From: Silvimonas sp. JCM 19000
GTDB lineage: Bacteria > Pseudomonadota > Gammaproteobacteria > Burkholderiales > Chitinibacteraceae
Length of the DNA: 32,495 bases
Direction: 5' to 3'
NCBI GenBank assembly: GCA_001313065.1
Contig: BBFD01000009.1
Location: 1 to 32,495, forward strand
Made by a program: the position numbers and the translations under genes. Position 1 is the first letter of the stretch. Each line of letters starts with the position of its first letter. Shown here one piece after another: positions 10,441 to 19,646 of the stretch. Below the pieces are notes generated by a model. The model ran no database searches. It was not told the origin of the DNA and was given only the letters and a program-made list of their open reading frames with translations.

Positions 10441-11624
10441 CGGGGCAGGCTTCCCAGAAAGGTCAGATATTGGTCGGCAATGCGCGACCACGCGCAGCGA
10501 TCGGCCGCCGTGGCCATCTGCGCGGCGTATTGAGCATGGTTGGCCAGCACGGTTTCGATGGCCACGCGCGAACGTTCGGCGATGTCGTTGGCTTCAAACA
10601 ATTCACCCGCCCCGGCCGGGATTTCTTCGGCAAAGTCGCCCACGCGGGTGGCGATGACGGGAATACCAAATGCCAGCGCCAGCTTCAGCACACCGCTGGT
10701 GGTGCCTTCGAGGTAGGGCAGCGCCACCACGTCGGAGGCGGCAAAGTAGTTTTCGACTTCTTCAAACGGAATACGCCGGTCGTGCATCAGCACATTGGGC
10801 ATATGGCGCGCGGCCTCAAACGCGGCGGCAGCAGCCGCGCCGTGTTTGCTCATGTCGCTGCCACCGGCCAACAAGAACTTCACGTCAGGCCGGGTCTGCG
10901 CCATCAGTAGCGCGGTCTTGATAAATTCGAGCAAGCCTTTGCGCGGCTCCAGATGGCCAAAAAAACAGCACCACCTTGTCGGTGGGCGCAATGCCACCAA
11001 TGGCGGCGCGCGCGGCGGCTTTGCTCGGGTTGGTCTGGTTGAACAAGTCGTACACGCCATGCGGCACGCACAACATCGGGCGCTGTACGCCCATAGCCAG
11101 CACGGCTTTGCGCGCGGCTTCGGAATGCACGATCAAACCGTCGAACTGACGATAAAACCAGGTGTAGAGCGATTTGCTCCACGGTTTGGGGTAGTGCGGC
11201 AGCACGTCATGCACCGTCAGCGCCACGCGGATACCGGCACCGCGCAGGGCGGCCACGGCCAGACCTTCCAGCGCCGGATATTTGAGCGGCGCCTGGAACA
11301 GCACCACATCCGGCCGCCGCTTGAGCACGCCGCTCAGGTAGCGCGGTACGTCAGCAAAATACTGACGCGTGCGTCTGAACACTTGTTCAACGCGGAAACC
11401 CATCTTGCCAAACTGCGGGTTGATGCTTTGCGCGGTATACAGGCCACCGGATTGTGTTTGGCGACTTCGCGGCACAAGGAAACGGAATAATCGGTGAGGC
11501 CAGAATTACCGGTAAAGCAAACCACTTCCAGCGCCAGCTTGTGCGCGGGCGCTTCTGCTCTTGATTCCGGCACCGCCTGTGCAAGCCCGGCTGCGCCCGA
11601 AACGGGTAATTCAACATTCGACAC
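10437..11624 (-). CDS. GT4 family glycosyltransferase
   Basis: This is a second GT-B glycosyltransferase. The start is taken as GTG at 11622-11624 because GGAG lies about eight bases upstream and no in-frame ATG fits. The first 30 or so residues are Ala-rich and poorly conserved. LEVVCFTGNSGLTDYSVSL, LTVHDVLPHYPK and VPHGVYDLF are typical of the fold, as is VVLFFGHLEPRKGLLEFIKT. The donor site lies around VALPYLEGTTSGVLKLALAF. Breaks: one G or C lost near 11443 (restoring NPVALYTAQSINPQFGKMG) and A7 at 10959-10965 (six expected, restoring FFGHLEPRKG). The stop overlaps the next start by four bases. There is a 138-base gap upstream to the GT2 gene. Confidence 0.87.
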
Positions 11625-11658
11625 GTGATGCTCCGTTGACCAGATTCAAAACAAGCGC

Positions 11659-11672
11659 ATCGCTGCAGCGAT
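11659..11672. promoter_or_regulatory. 14-base perfect palindrome in the GT2-GT4 spacer
   Basis: ATCGCTGCAGCGAT reads the same on both strands. It lies 35 bases upstream of the GTG start at 11624, in one of the longer spacers of the locus. It could be an operator for a dimeric regulator or a small stem in the messenger. I see no convincing promoter boxes next to it. Confidence 0.3.
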
Positions 11673-11762
11673 CCGCACGGCCTCTATCTTGTATTGCTTT
11701 ACCTGAATAAAAAAACTTAAATGATGCGTCAACAAGCCGTAGTCGTGAGCTGCGCCACGATT

Positions 11763-12765
11763 TCAGAAGCCGGCGCCTTTGCGGCCCATCAGCCCGTCGA
11801 CCATGGCCCGGCGCGTGGCTTTGAACAGGTTCCAGTCGCGTGATTTAACGGTGTTGCTCATTTCGCGCAGCACGCGCGCCACGGCCACCGGAAAAAAACC
11901 AGCGTTTGCGCAGCCAGTAAAACCGGATGATGTTGCGATAGAGGTAGTACTGCGAAAGCGGCGAGCGCGCGCTCAGCGATTTGGTGCCGATGCTGCCGCC
12001 TTCCTTGTGATAAATGACGCTGTCGCGCGCGATGGCCAGCTTCCAGTCGCGGCCGCGCACGGCCCAGTCGACTTCTTCGTAATACAGAAAGTAGCTTTCT
12101 TCCATCAGGCCGACTTCGTCGAGAAAAGCGCGCGTCAGCATCAGCGATGCGCCCGAGATATAGGTCAGATCGCTGTCCTTGATCTCGCCCAGGCGCACAT
12201 CACCCACCGGCGCGCCCTGCCCCAGCTGTCGGCCCATCGCCAGCTTGAAATTGAAGTACACGCCGCCATAAGCCTGCACCTGGCTGCGGTTGTGGTAGTA
12301 CACCAGCACCGAGCCGCACATGCCGATATCGGGGCTGCGCTGGGTTTCGCGCACCAGCGCGGTCAGGGCATCGGGCGCGGCCACGGTATCGTTGTTGAGC
12401 AACCAGACCAGGCCGGCGTTTTGCTGCATCGAATAACGGATGCCATGGTTGTTGCCCTTGGCAAAGCCGCCGTTGTCGGGCGCGTCGATCAGATGCAGCG
12501 ATTTGTGGCGAAAGCCGGTTTCGGCCGGGGTGCCGGCGTTGCAACGGGTCAGCCCGCCCTCGATCAAGGCGCGGCCGCGTTCCGATTGCGCCCACGCTTC
12601 GATCTGGTTCATCGAATCATCGCTGGAATGGTTATCCACCAACACTACATTGAACGCCGGGTAATCCAGCGCATACACGCTTTCCAGGCATTCGATGGTG
12701 TCGCGCCAACCATTCCAGTTCAGGATGACGATGCCGACGGCGGGCGTTTTCATGATCGCGCTCAC
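11763..12765 (-). CDS. GT2 family glycosyltransferase
   Basis: This is an inverting GT-A glycosyltransferase of the rhamnosyltransferase-like GT2 group. The N-terminus VGIVILNWNGWRDTIECLES is the classic nucleotide-binding start. NNDTVAAPDAL contains the acidic metal-binding motif, and GASLMLTRAFLDEVGLMEE and YEEVDWAVRGRDW are the acceptor and catalytic-base region. Start: GTG at 12763-12765 forms a GTGA overlap with the upstream stop; an in-frame ATG at 12751-12753 is the alternative. Near the C-terminus A7 at 11892-11898 breaks the frame. With six, the protein continues RWFFPVAVARVLREMSNTVK and ends GRKGAGF at 11763. Length is about 333 residues. The sugar is unknown; rhamnose is possible given rml. 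Confidence 0.88.
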
Positions 12766-14017
12766 GCCTGCTGCAACGACTGTGCCGCCACGGCGCTGCG
12801 CTTGGCCGCCGGTTGCACCTGGTTGAACAGATCGACCAGAAAGTCTTCGTAATCATCCAGCCGGGCTGCGGCGCGCGCATTGCCACGCGCCACTTGCGCG
12901 GCCAGTTCTTCGCGTTGCTCAAAGCCCTTGAGCGTGATCGCCACCGCTTCGGCCGTGGTCATTGCCTTGCCGTCGGCCAGCCAGGTGTAACCCAGCGTGG
13001 CCATCAGGCCATTGAATTTGCGGCTGTACGCCAGCGGTACCACCGGCACGCCGGACGAGAACGCGGCAATACACGCATGCATGCGCGCGCCGGTCATGAA
13101 GTCCATGCCCGAGATAAACGATTTGGCTTCGGCCGGGGAGCGGAATTCCGGCGCTTTGAATGCCGTGGGGAATTCCTTCAGCAACTGGGTGATGGCCACA
13201 CGGTCATCTTCTTCCGGCATGTTGTCCGGGATAACGTGGGCAATCAGATGTACTTCGGTATTGGGCAGCGCCGTCCACGTGCGCAACAGCGAGCGCATGT
13301 ATTCGGCGTAATCGATGGTCAGGCCAAACTGGTTGTTGCCGGTGTAGCCGCCCGCAAACAACAGACCGGATACGTTGATGCCGATCTTTGTTTTGCCGCC
13401 CGCTGCACGCACCGGCTTGGTAAACGGCAGGCGGAACGCCACATCGATCACTTCGCGCACATTGCCACGCACGCCCAGTTTTTTTCCAGATAGGCGCTCG
13501 ACATCTCATCACGCGCAAACACGCATTCGGCTTTGCGCATGACGGCGGAGGCGGCCCAACGTTGCAGCGGCTTGTCAAACGGCCCGATGGTTTGCGGCGA
13601 CAACACCAGCGGTTTGTTTTTTTGGCCAGCACACCCAGCTTGGACGCCAGCAAAAAACAGATAGCGCTTGGTGCCGTAGATATCGGCAAAGCTGTCGCCC
13701 TCGCCGATATCCAGTACCAGATCACAGCGCTCCACTTCGCGCAGGTAATCCGAATTGCCGGTCAGCATGCGCTTGATGGACACGCGCGGGCCTTGTTCGA
13801 TGCGCACGCCAGCCGGGGCGTAGCTGCTGCCGCCCGAGGTGCCAAACAGAATGTAATTCACGCTGACGCCGGCGCGTTGCGCGGCTTTTTCGCAGATGGC
13901 GATTTGCGATTCAGTCAGCGCGCCCACGCCCAGGTTATCGGACGAGATGGAATGCCACAGCAGGCCGACCGTGAGGGTGGCCGGGGCGCGGCTGCTGTCA
14001 GAGGTTCTGGTTTTCAA
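12762..14017 (-). CDS. Polysaccharide pyruvyl transferase family protein
   Basis: Members of this family move pyruvate from phosphoenolpyruvate to sugars, forming acidic ketals on exopolysaccharides. The N-terminal part has GLLWHSISSDNLGVGALTES, the CDLVLDIGEGDSFADIYG motif typical of the family, and KPLVLSPQTIGPF. The C-terminal part has GINVSGLLFAGGYTGNNQFG and the conserved TGARMHACIAAFSSGVPVV. The start is read as TTG at 14015-14017, overlapping the upstream stop as TTGA. T7 at 13617-13623 and A6 at 13652-13657 together add three bases and garble about ten residues (restored: YLFLLASKLGVLAKNKP). T7 at 13479-13485 then breaks the frame (restored: AYLEKLGVRGNVREV). Length is about 415 residues. 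The next upstream gene is an FrhB-like Fe-S protein, a frequent partner in EPS loci. Confidence 0.88.
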
Positions 14018-15223
14018 CTGGTTTCTCCCAATGCGCGCTTGTAGGTCCCGACCAGGCTACGCAGCCATGGCACGAATGAGGTTTGTCGAGCCGCAGTCAT
14101 CAGGCCGACATTGATATAACGGGGCGCAACGCCCTGGCGAAAGCGCGTACCCAGCAAGCGCGCCAGCACCATTTGCTTGCGATTGACCTGATACGGCTGC
14201 ATGCCGCTGATTTCTTTAACGTCGAGCGGTTCGCGTACCAGGTAACCGGCCGCGATCGCGTCCTTGACCATGCTTTCGCCCGCTGTCGTGCGGGTCAGCA
14301 TCAGGCTGCGGCCTTCGCGTTCTTCAAAGTCCGGATAGCCGTCTTTGCCATACCAGGCATCGGCGCACACCACATCGGCAAACTCGCCGGTGCCATCCGG
14401 CAGATCTTGCAGCGGAACTGCAGATGCCTATTAAGGATGGTGCCCCACGAGGCGTTGTAATCCATTTCACGCACGTCACCGGCATGTGTCACCACGCGCG
14501 CCTTGCCGGGCCAGCCATCGCCGCGATAACGGAAGGTCTTGACCTGGTTGGGCGTTACCCCCAGCGTTTGCAGCAGTTCCAGCGTGCCGCGGTGGCTGGG
14601 TATGCCAGCGCACATAAACGACAACATATAAGGCACTTGCTGGGCCACGCGCGGATCGGTGCGGCCATACTGGCGCAGCGCGGCCACATCACAGGGCTTG
14701 CCCACAAAAGCAAAGCGCGCCCCGCTGTCGAGCAATTCAACAATCCGCGCCAGCGGTGCCGACGGCGCATAGCGTGAGCCAGCGGCATGCAGCACATCGG
14801 CGCGGGTCCGGCTCAGTTGCAGCTCGTTCTTGAGCGGGTCAGTCATGCTGGTGGCAATTTGCGCGATGAACTCGACCTTGCCGGTTTCAAGCAAATACAA
14901 GGACAGCGCCGAAATGCCGCCGCCCGACGAACCTTATGCCGTACTTCAGCATCGGTGGAATAACCGGTTGCCACGCCCACCAGCGGGCCCCAGATCGGGT
15001 GATACGGTTCGGTAACCGCATCGTGCTCGATCCGCATTCCCGGGCAGGAGGCGGCCACTTGCTGGTGTTGCGACGGGGTCAGCGGCGACTGCACCATGGG
15101 CCGCAGATAGCCGGCTTCGGTCATGCGCATCTGCACCTGTGGCGCGGCCACGGAACTGCACAGGCCGCAGCCTGAGCACAGCCCCGATTTCACCACGGTT
15201 GAGATGTCAGTTGCTTTCTTCAT
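14014..15223 (-). CDS. Coenzyme F420 hydrogenase/dehydrogenase beta-subunit-like (FrhB) Fe-S protein
   Basis: The protein resembles the FrhB/FdhB flavin and iron-sulfur subunit, which in EPS loci has no settled reaction. The N-terminus has GLCSGCGLCSS (CxxCxxC) and a fourth Cys in ASCPGM, a ferredoxin-like 4Fe-4S site. GSSGGGISALSLYLLETG and FVGKPCDVAALRQY are typical of the beta-subunit domain. A second Cys set occurs in FRCKICPDGTGEFADVVCAD. Two one-base losses break the frame, near 14932 (restoring RHKGSSGGG) and near 14400 (restoring KICPDGTGEF). Length is about 404 residues. It is the first gene after the 232-base spacer with a perfect -10 box. Coenzyme F420 itself is unlikely to be its substrate in this lineage; a redox role in sugar modification is only a guess. 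Confidence 0.85.
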
Positions 15224-15250
15224 GTTTACACCATGCCTCTGTTTGTGACG

Positions 15251-15256
15251 ATTATA
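15251..15256 (-). promoter_or_regulatory. Candidate -10 box of an internal promoter
   Basis: On the minus strand TATAAT (6 of 6) lies 27 bases upstream of the ATG at 15223, which would give a 5' leader of about 20 bases. No good -35 box is visible at 16-18 bases spacing. It may serve the glycosyltransferase, rml and man half of the locus as a separate transcript. Confidence 0.45.
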
Positions 15257-15403
15257 ACGATAAACTTCGTTCAGGTAGAGAAAGTTTTATGTAGTGAATG
15301 TAACACCACTACAGGGCGATTTTTTTGCCCGCCAAGGCGCGGTAAATAAGGATTTGCTGCAATGCGTCAATCAGAATTCGTCTGACACGCGGGCGGCCGA
15401 GTG

Positions 15404-15445
15404 GGCGCTGTCACAGGCCATGGCTTTCAGCGCCGTATTTTTTTT
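15404..15445 (+). terminator. Terminator-like hairpin on the plus strand, between wzx and the FrhB-like gene
   Basis: GGCGCTG (15404-15410) pairs with CAGCGCC (15428-15434) around a 17-base loop, and eight T follow at 15438-15445. It has the layout of an intrinsic terminator on the plus strand, but both neighbouring genes are on the minus strand. On the minus strand the hairpin has no T tract, so it might only protect the wzx messenger end. Confidence 0.4.
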
Positions 15446-15455
15446 ATGCTGACAA

Positions 15456-16743
15456 TCAATGTACCCAGACGAAAGGTACAAAACTGGTGGCGAGCAGTAC
15501 CGACGCCGCAATCACCGAATACGGGTGGGTGGTCTGCTCCCGCACGGACCAGAAATAACCGAGCGCCAGAAAGCCGTTACCCACGGTCAGCGCCATAATC
15601 CAGCCGGGAATGCCATAGCGAGGAATCAGCACCACCGCGGCGATGGCAATCACCACCCAATGCACCGCCGTGAGCGCCACCCGGCGTTTCTGCCGCCCGG
15701 CTGCCGTCATCAAAATGCCCCAGGCCGAGGCGGAGAAGCGAACCAGAAACAACAAACCAAACCACGGCAGCAAATTCTGCAGCGGCAAGAAGGCCTGGCC
15801 GAAAAAAACAGCAGGGTGATCGGTTTGGCAAAAAAATCGCTAGCGCCAGCCCGAACAGCGCGCCAAAGCCGATAAAGGCGTACTGGATGCGTTTGGCTTC
15901 CTGCGCAAATTCCTGCGCGTTGTGGCTGCGCGCCGCAGCGCGCGGCAAAAAAACACATTGGCCAGAATCTGTATCCCCTGCGCGCCACCCATAAACAGCT
16001 TCAGGCCAGCCTGATACAAGCCGACGGCGGCCGGGCCGATGGTGTGATTCAGCACCACCCCGTCGACCTGACCAAATGCCATCTGGAAACCCGCGTCCAG
16101 CGCGTAGGCCACCGCAGGCCGAATGCGGCTGGCGCCCTGGCGCAACGGCACCAGATGAATCCGGCCAATCAGCTTTTGCACTTGATAGAAGGTGATGGCA
16201 AAGCCGGTGCTGCGCGCCAGCACAAAGGCCACTGCGCCGGCCACCGGCGTGCGCCAGAAAAAACAGCACGCCCACCATGCAGATCAGATTGATCATGACC
16301 AGCAGGGTGGCATTGCGTGCCTCGGCGTCATAACGATTTACGCCGCGAAAGCCGGCGTTGAGCATGTCGAGATAGGTTTCCAGCGTCATGCCGATGACCA
16401 GACAGACAAAGATGATGCGGCTGTCCATATCGTGCAAAAAACGGCAGGGCCAGGCCGCAGCCCAGTAACAGCAGCACGGTAAGGATGAACTTGCTGGTCC
16501 ACATCTCGTTGAGCAGCGCGGAGGGATGGCCAGGCTGGGCACCCATTTCGCGTAATAGATAAGTGGTCAGACCAAAGTTGCTGACCAGCGACAACAAGGC
16601 CGCCACCGACAGCCAGTACATCAGCACGCCAAACGGTTCCGGCCCCAGAAAGCGCGCCATCACCGTAAACGTAAGCAGGCCGGCGGCCAGGCGGGCGGCG
16701 GTGGAGCCGCTCATAAAGAAGAGATTTTTTTAACAACAGACAT
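15456..16743 (-). CDS. wzx: Wzx-type polysaccharide flippase (MATE/MOP superfamily)
   Basis: This is a polytopic inner-membrane protein that flips lipid-linked repeat units to the periplasm. After correction the N-terminus is MSVVKNLFFMSGSTAARLAA, starting at ATG 16741-16743. The first T7 run (16725-16731) hides this start and makes the internal ATG at 16714 look like the beginning. GLLTFTVMARFLGPEPFGVL is a typical first-helix region of polysaccharide synthesis/flippase proteins, and many hydrophobic helices follow through to AASVLLATSFVPFVWVH. Six A/T-run shifts affect it: 16725, 16436, 16258, 15947, 15830 and 15802, each of 1-2 bases. Corrected length is about 425 residues, normal for Wzx. 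Membrane and flippase identity is clear; the substrate is not. The gene symbol is by function. Confidence 0.85.
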
Positions 16744-16823
16744 GGCAGGTTCCAGGCGAGCAGCGGCCGCACCCGCAGGTACTGGCCGCCACGACGTTCA
16801 GGGTTACACCAGCGGTGGCCGGA

Positions 16824-17960
16824 TCAGGCGCGCTGCAAACTGCGCGCGTAGATCTGGTGCCACTGGGCACTGATGAGATTGGCTTCAAAGCGCTGCTCGA
16901 TCTTTTTTTGATCGCATGGGCTGACAGCGCGCGGTAGTCGATCTCGCCATTCACCACACGGCGCACGATGTCGAACATCTGCGCCGCCAGATCGCTATAA
17001 GTGGCATCGAGCTGGCGCTGGAATGCGGCGCTGCTGCGTTGCTCGGCGGGGGTATAAATATGTTGCCAACGACCGCCCTCGTCCACCGGCAACTTCAGCA
17101 AAAAAGCCGTCCAGCCCGTTGTCGATGATTTCGGGGATGGCGCAAATGCCGGAGGCAATCACCGGCACGCCGTAGCTCATGCTTTCGATGATGTTGAATC
17201 CGAACGAATCATCCAGCGTGGGCAGCAGGCACAGATCGCTTTGCGCCAGGATCTCAAGGACCTGTTTATTGGGCAGCCCGTTCATGACGCGGATACCCTC
17301 GGTCTTGAGCGCAGCCACGTCGTTGGCATAGAACTCGGCGTTGGTGTCGGTATAAACGTGCAGGCCGTAGTTCATGCCGGAAATCATGTTCAGCACAAAC
17401 GGGATATCCGCCGCCTTGAGCAACTGCGCCAGCCGGGTGCACACCACCCCGCCCTTGCGCGCCCATTCGGCACCAATAAACGTCAGCGTGATCGGATTGG
17501 TATGCAGCGTACGCGGCTCGGTCACATGCAAAGGAATGCTGGGATAAACCACCTGGCATTTGGCCAGCGCCTGCTCGAACTCGGGCCAGTCACGTGCCGA
17601 CCGCTCAAACAGATGGCGCGCAAATTTGCTGATCGGAAACAAACCACGGCAGCGACGGCTGAGCAATTGCGGCCGCAGCAGCTTGCGCATGGCCAGGCGG
17701 CCAGGGCCGGACATCGAGCGTGGCAGTTCGCCTTCAAAGCCCAGCACAAACGGCTTGAGATCCAGCGGAATGCTGTTGAAGGCGTGGATCAGATCCGGGC
17801 CGCCGATGCGTTTCTGCACTGATACCGCCTGCAGCGGACCCCAGAAGCGATGCCCGCTGTACACCTTGGAGCGCACCACGTTATCAAACTGGTTGCTGCG
17901 CGGCGTATTGAAAATAAAGGGATAGGATTTCCCGGTCAGTATGGTTGCCATGTCGGTCAC
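16824..17960 (-). CDS. GT4 family glycosyltransferase
   Basis: This is a GT-B glycosyltransferase of the repeat-unit assembly set. NPITLTFIGAEWARKGGVV marks the start of the donor domain, and DDSFGFNIIESMSYGVPVIA has the FGF-x5-E arrangement of GT4 enzymes. The start is GTG at 17958-17960 or ATG at 17949-17951; neither has a strong ribosome binding site. Two run errors: A6 at 17100-17105 (restoring LDGFLLKLPVDEGGRW) and T7 at 16903-16909 (restoring HAIKKIEQRFEANLISAQW). The corrected protein ends ARSLQRA at 16824, about 377 residues. It lies 80 bases after the glycoside hydrolase and 80 before wzx. Confidence 0.86.
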
Positions 17961-18040
17961 CGCTCAAAAAAATAAACCTGCGCCCGCCCGGCACCAGGCC
18001 AGGCGGCAGAATCGGGTGTGGGCCTGGCGGCGTGCTGGCC

Positions 18041-19646
18041 TTACTGGCCGGCCTTGCTGGCCAGCGAAAATACGGTCATGCCAGGCACGCAAACCATGGC
18101 GGCTGATTGGCCGTCAGCGTCAGCTGGCTTTGCTTTTGCGTAATCGCGTTGGGCGCTTCCGGCGTGTTTTCCGCCAGACGTTGGCCCGCTTCGGTGCTCA
18201 GCATATTCAGCTTGCCCGCCGCGCCCGGCCACTTGATCTGCAACAGCACCGGCTGGGTGCTGCGGTTTACCCCGAGCAGACTGGTCTGGCTGCGGTCATT
18301 GCTGCGCATGGCGGCCAGGCGCAAACCGTAGGCGTAATTGGCGACGCGGCCGGTGCGGATGGGCGTGACCTTGACCAGATCATCCAGCCAGGCGTCGCGC
18401 AGCGTGCGCTGCGCCCAATACACCGGCATCGGGAACACCTGCGCCGCTTTGCCATTGGCCGGCGGCACATAGCGGAACAAACGCCAGGCCGCGCCGACTT
18501 CGATGGCGTGCCAGTTCATGCCTTCAATAAAGGGCGTACCCGCCGCCGCCAGGATCCAGTCGGCGGTCGACACCGCGCCCTGGCCACCGCTGGCCAGCGC
18601 CAGCGCTTGATCCCAGTTGCCATTGGCCGGTGTACCCGGCCACAAGGCGTGTTCGGTGACCACGATGTGATTGCCCGGATTGGCCGCGTCATTGCTGCGC
18701 GTACCCGCCTCATGGCCTTGTTGCAGCCACTGGTTATGCAGCCGCCCGGCCCAGCTCATCGAGGTTGGCACGTCCTGGCCGTCGTAATACACATGAAAAG
18801 CCACGCCGTAGATATTCGGATTGATCTCGGCCGGTTGGTCGGCCAGGGCACGCGCCTTGAGCTTTTGCCGGGCATCGCTGCCCACCATCTGCCGCACCAC
18901 TTGCTGGTCGAAATCTTTTTCCTGATTGGGGTTGCGCCCCCACGGCGAGGTTTGCGACCCCACCAGCATGCGCGCCTCCGGAAACTTGTCTTGCGCCGCG
19001 TTCAGCACCGCCTGCACCCGGGCACCGTAGGACTTGGATTGCCAGCGTCCGGACATATCCAGCTCATTGCCCATTTCCCAGTACGCAACGCGGCAGTCGG
19101 CGCTGGCCATGTTCTGGCAGTGCGCCAGCTTGCTGTCCTTGACGTGCTGCATCCAGCTCATGCTGTTCTGCACCACCCAGTCGTCATCCAGATTCTGTTT
19201 GTGCGGGCCTTGCAGATTAAAGGTGAAGATGGCGCGGCCATTCACTTCATTCATGAAGGCCAGCATTTCGTCGATGCCAAACGTGGCTTGATAGGCCTGG
19301 TCGTAATCGAAAACCTGTTTGGGCCGGTCTTTGCCCACCGACTTTTGCCATTCAAACCAGTTGGAAGGTGTACCGCCGGGATAACGATACAAGGCACCGG
19401 CAAAAGGTTTGAGCCACGCCAGCACATCAGCGCGTACTTTACCGTCTTCGGTAAAGCCTTTCTGAAAATCCGCCCACGGCAAATTAAAACCAAATAGCGC
19501 ACGCGGTACGTTATCGCGCACCACCTGATTGGGTCGATGCTGACTGCCAGCGGATCAATGCCATTGCAGTTGGCCTCGGCCGCCCATGCGCTGGCCTGCG
19601 CCAGCGCCAGTGCCAGTAACACGGCGCTTTGCTGCAGGCGCTTCAT
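18041..19646 (-). CDS. Secreted clan GH-A glycoside hydrolase (arabinofuranosidase/GH39-like)
   Basis: The protein has a signal peptide (MKRLQQSAVLLALALAQASA) and so acts outside the cytoplasm. LYRYPGGTPSNWFEWQ resembles the N-terminal part of GH39/51/79-type barrels. YWEMGNELDMSG contains the clan GH-A Asn-Glu acid/base pair, and HIVVTEHALWPGTP probably holds the nucleophile Glu. A C-terminal beta domain with VNRSTQPVLLQIKWPG follows. The ATG at 19644-19646 overlaps the wzy stop (ATGA). Two losses of one base, each in a short C/G run: near 19531 (restoring SIDPNQVVRDNVPRALFGF) and near 18097 (restoring ANQPPMVCVPGMTVFSLAS). Length is about 534 residues. Within an EPS locus it may trim or release the polymer; the bond it cuts is unknown. 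Confidence 0.8.

Noticed and set aside
17961..18040. Possible terminator between the glycoside hydrolase and the downstream GT4 (GCCAGGC/GCCTGGC stem and a later T tract on the minus strand)
   Set aside because: The T tract lies more than 20 bases after the stem and close to the next start codon, so the layout does not fit an intrinsic terminator.
17941..19497. Very long plus-strand open frame (over 500 codons) opposite the glycoside hydrolase
   Set aside because: It is antisense to a gene with a signal peptide and catalytic motifs, is rich in Arg/His/Gln/Ala as expected for a reverse frame of GC-rich coding DNA, and shows no domain.
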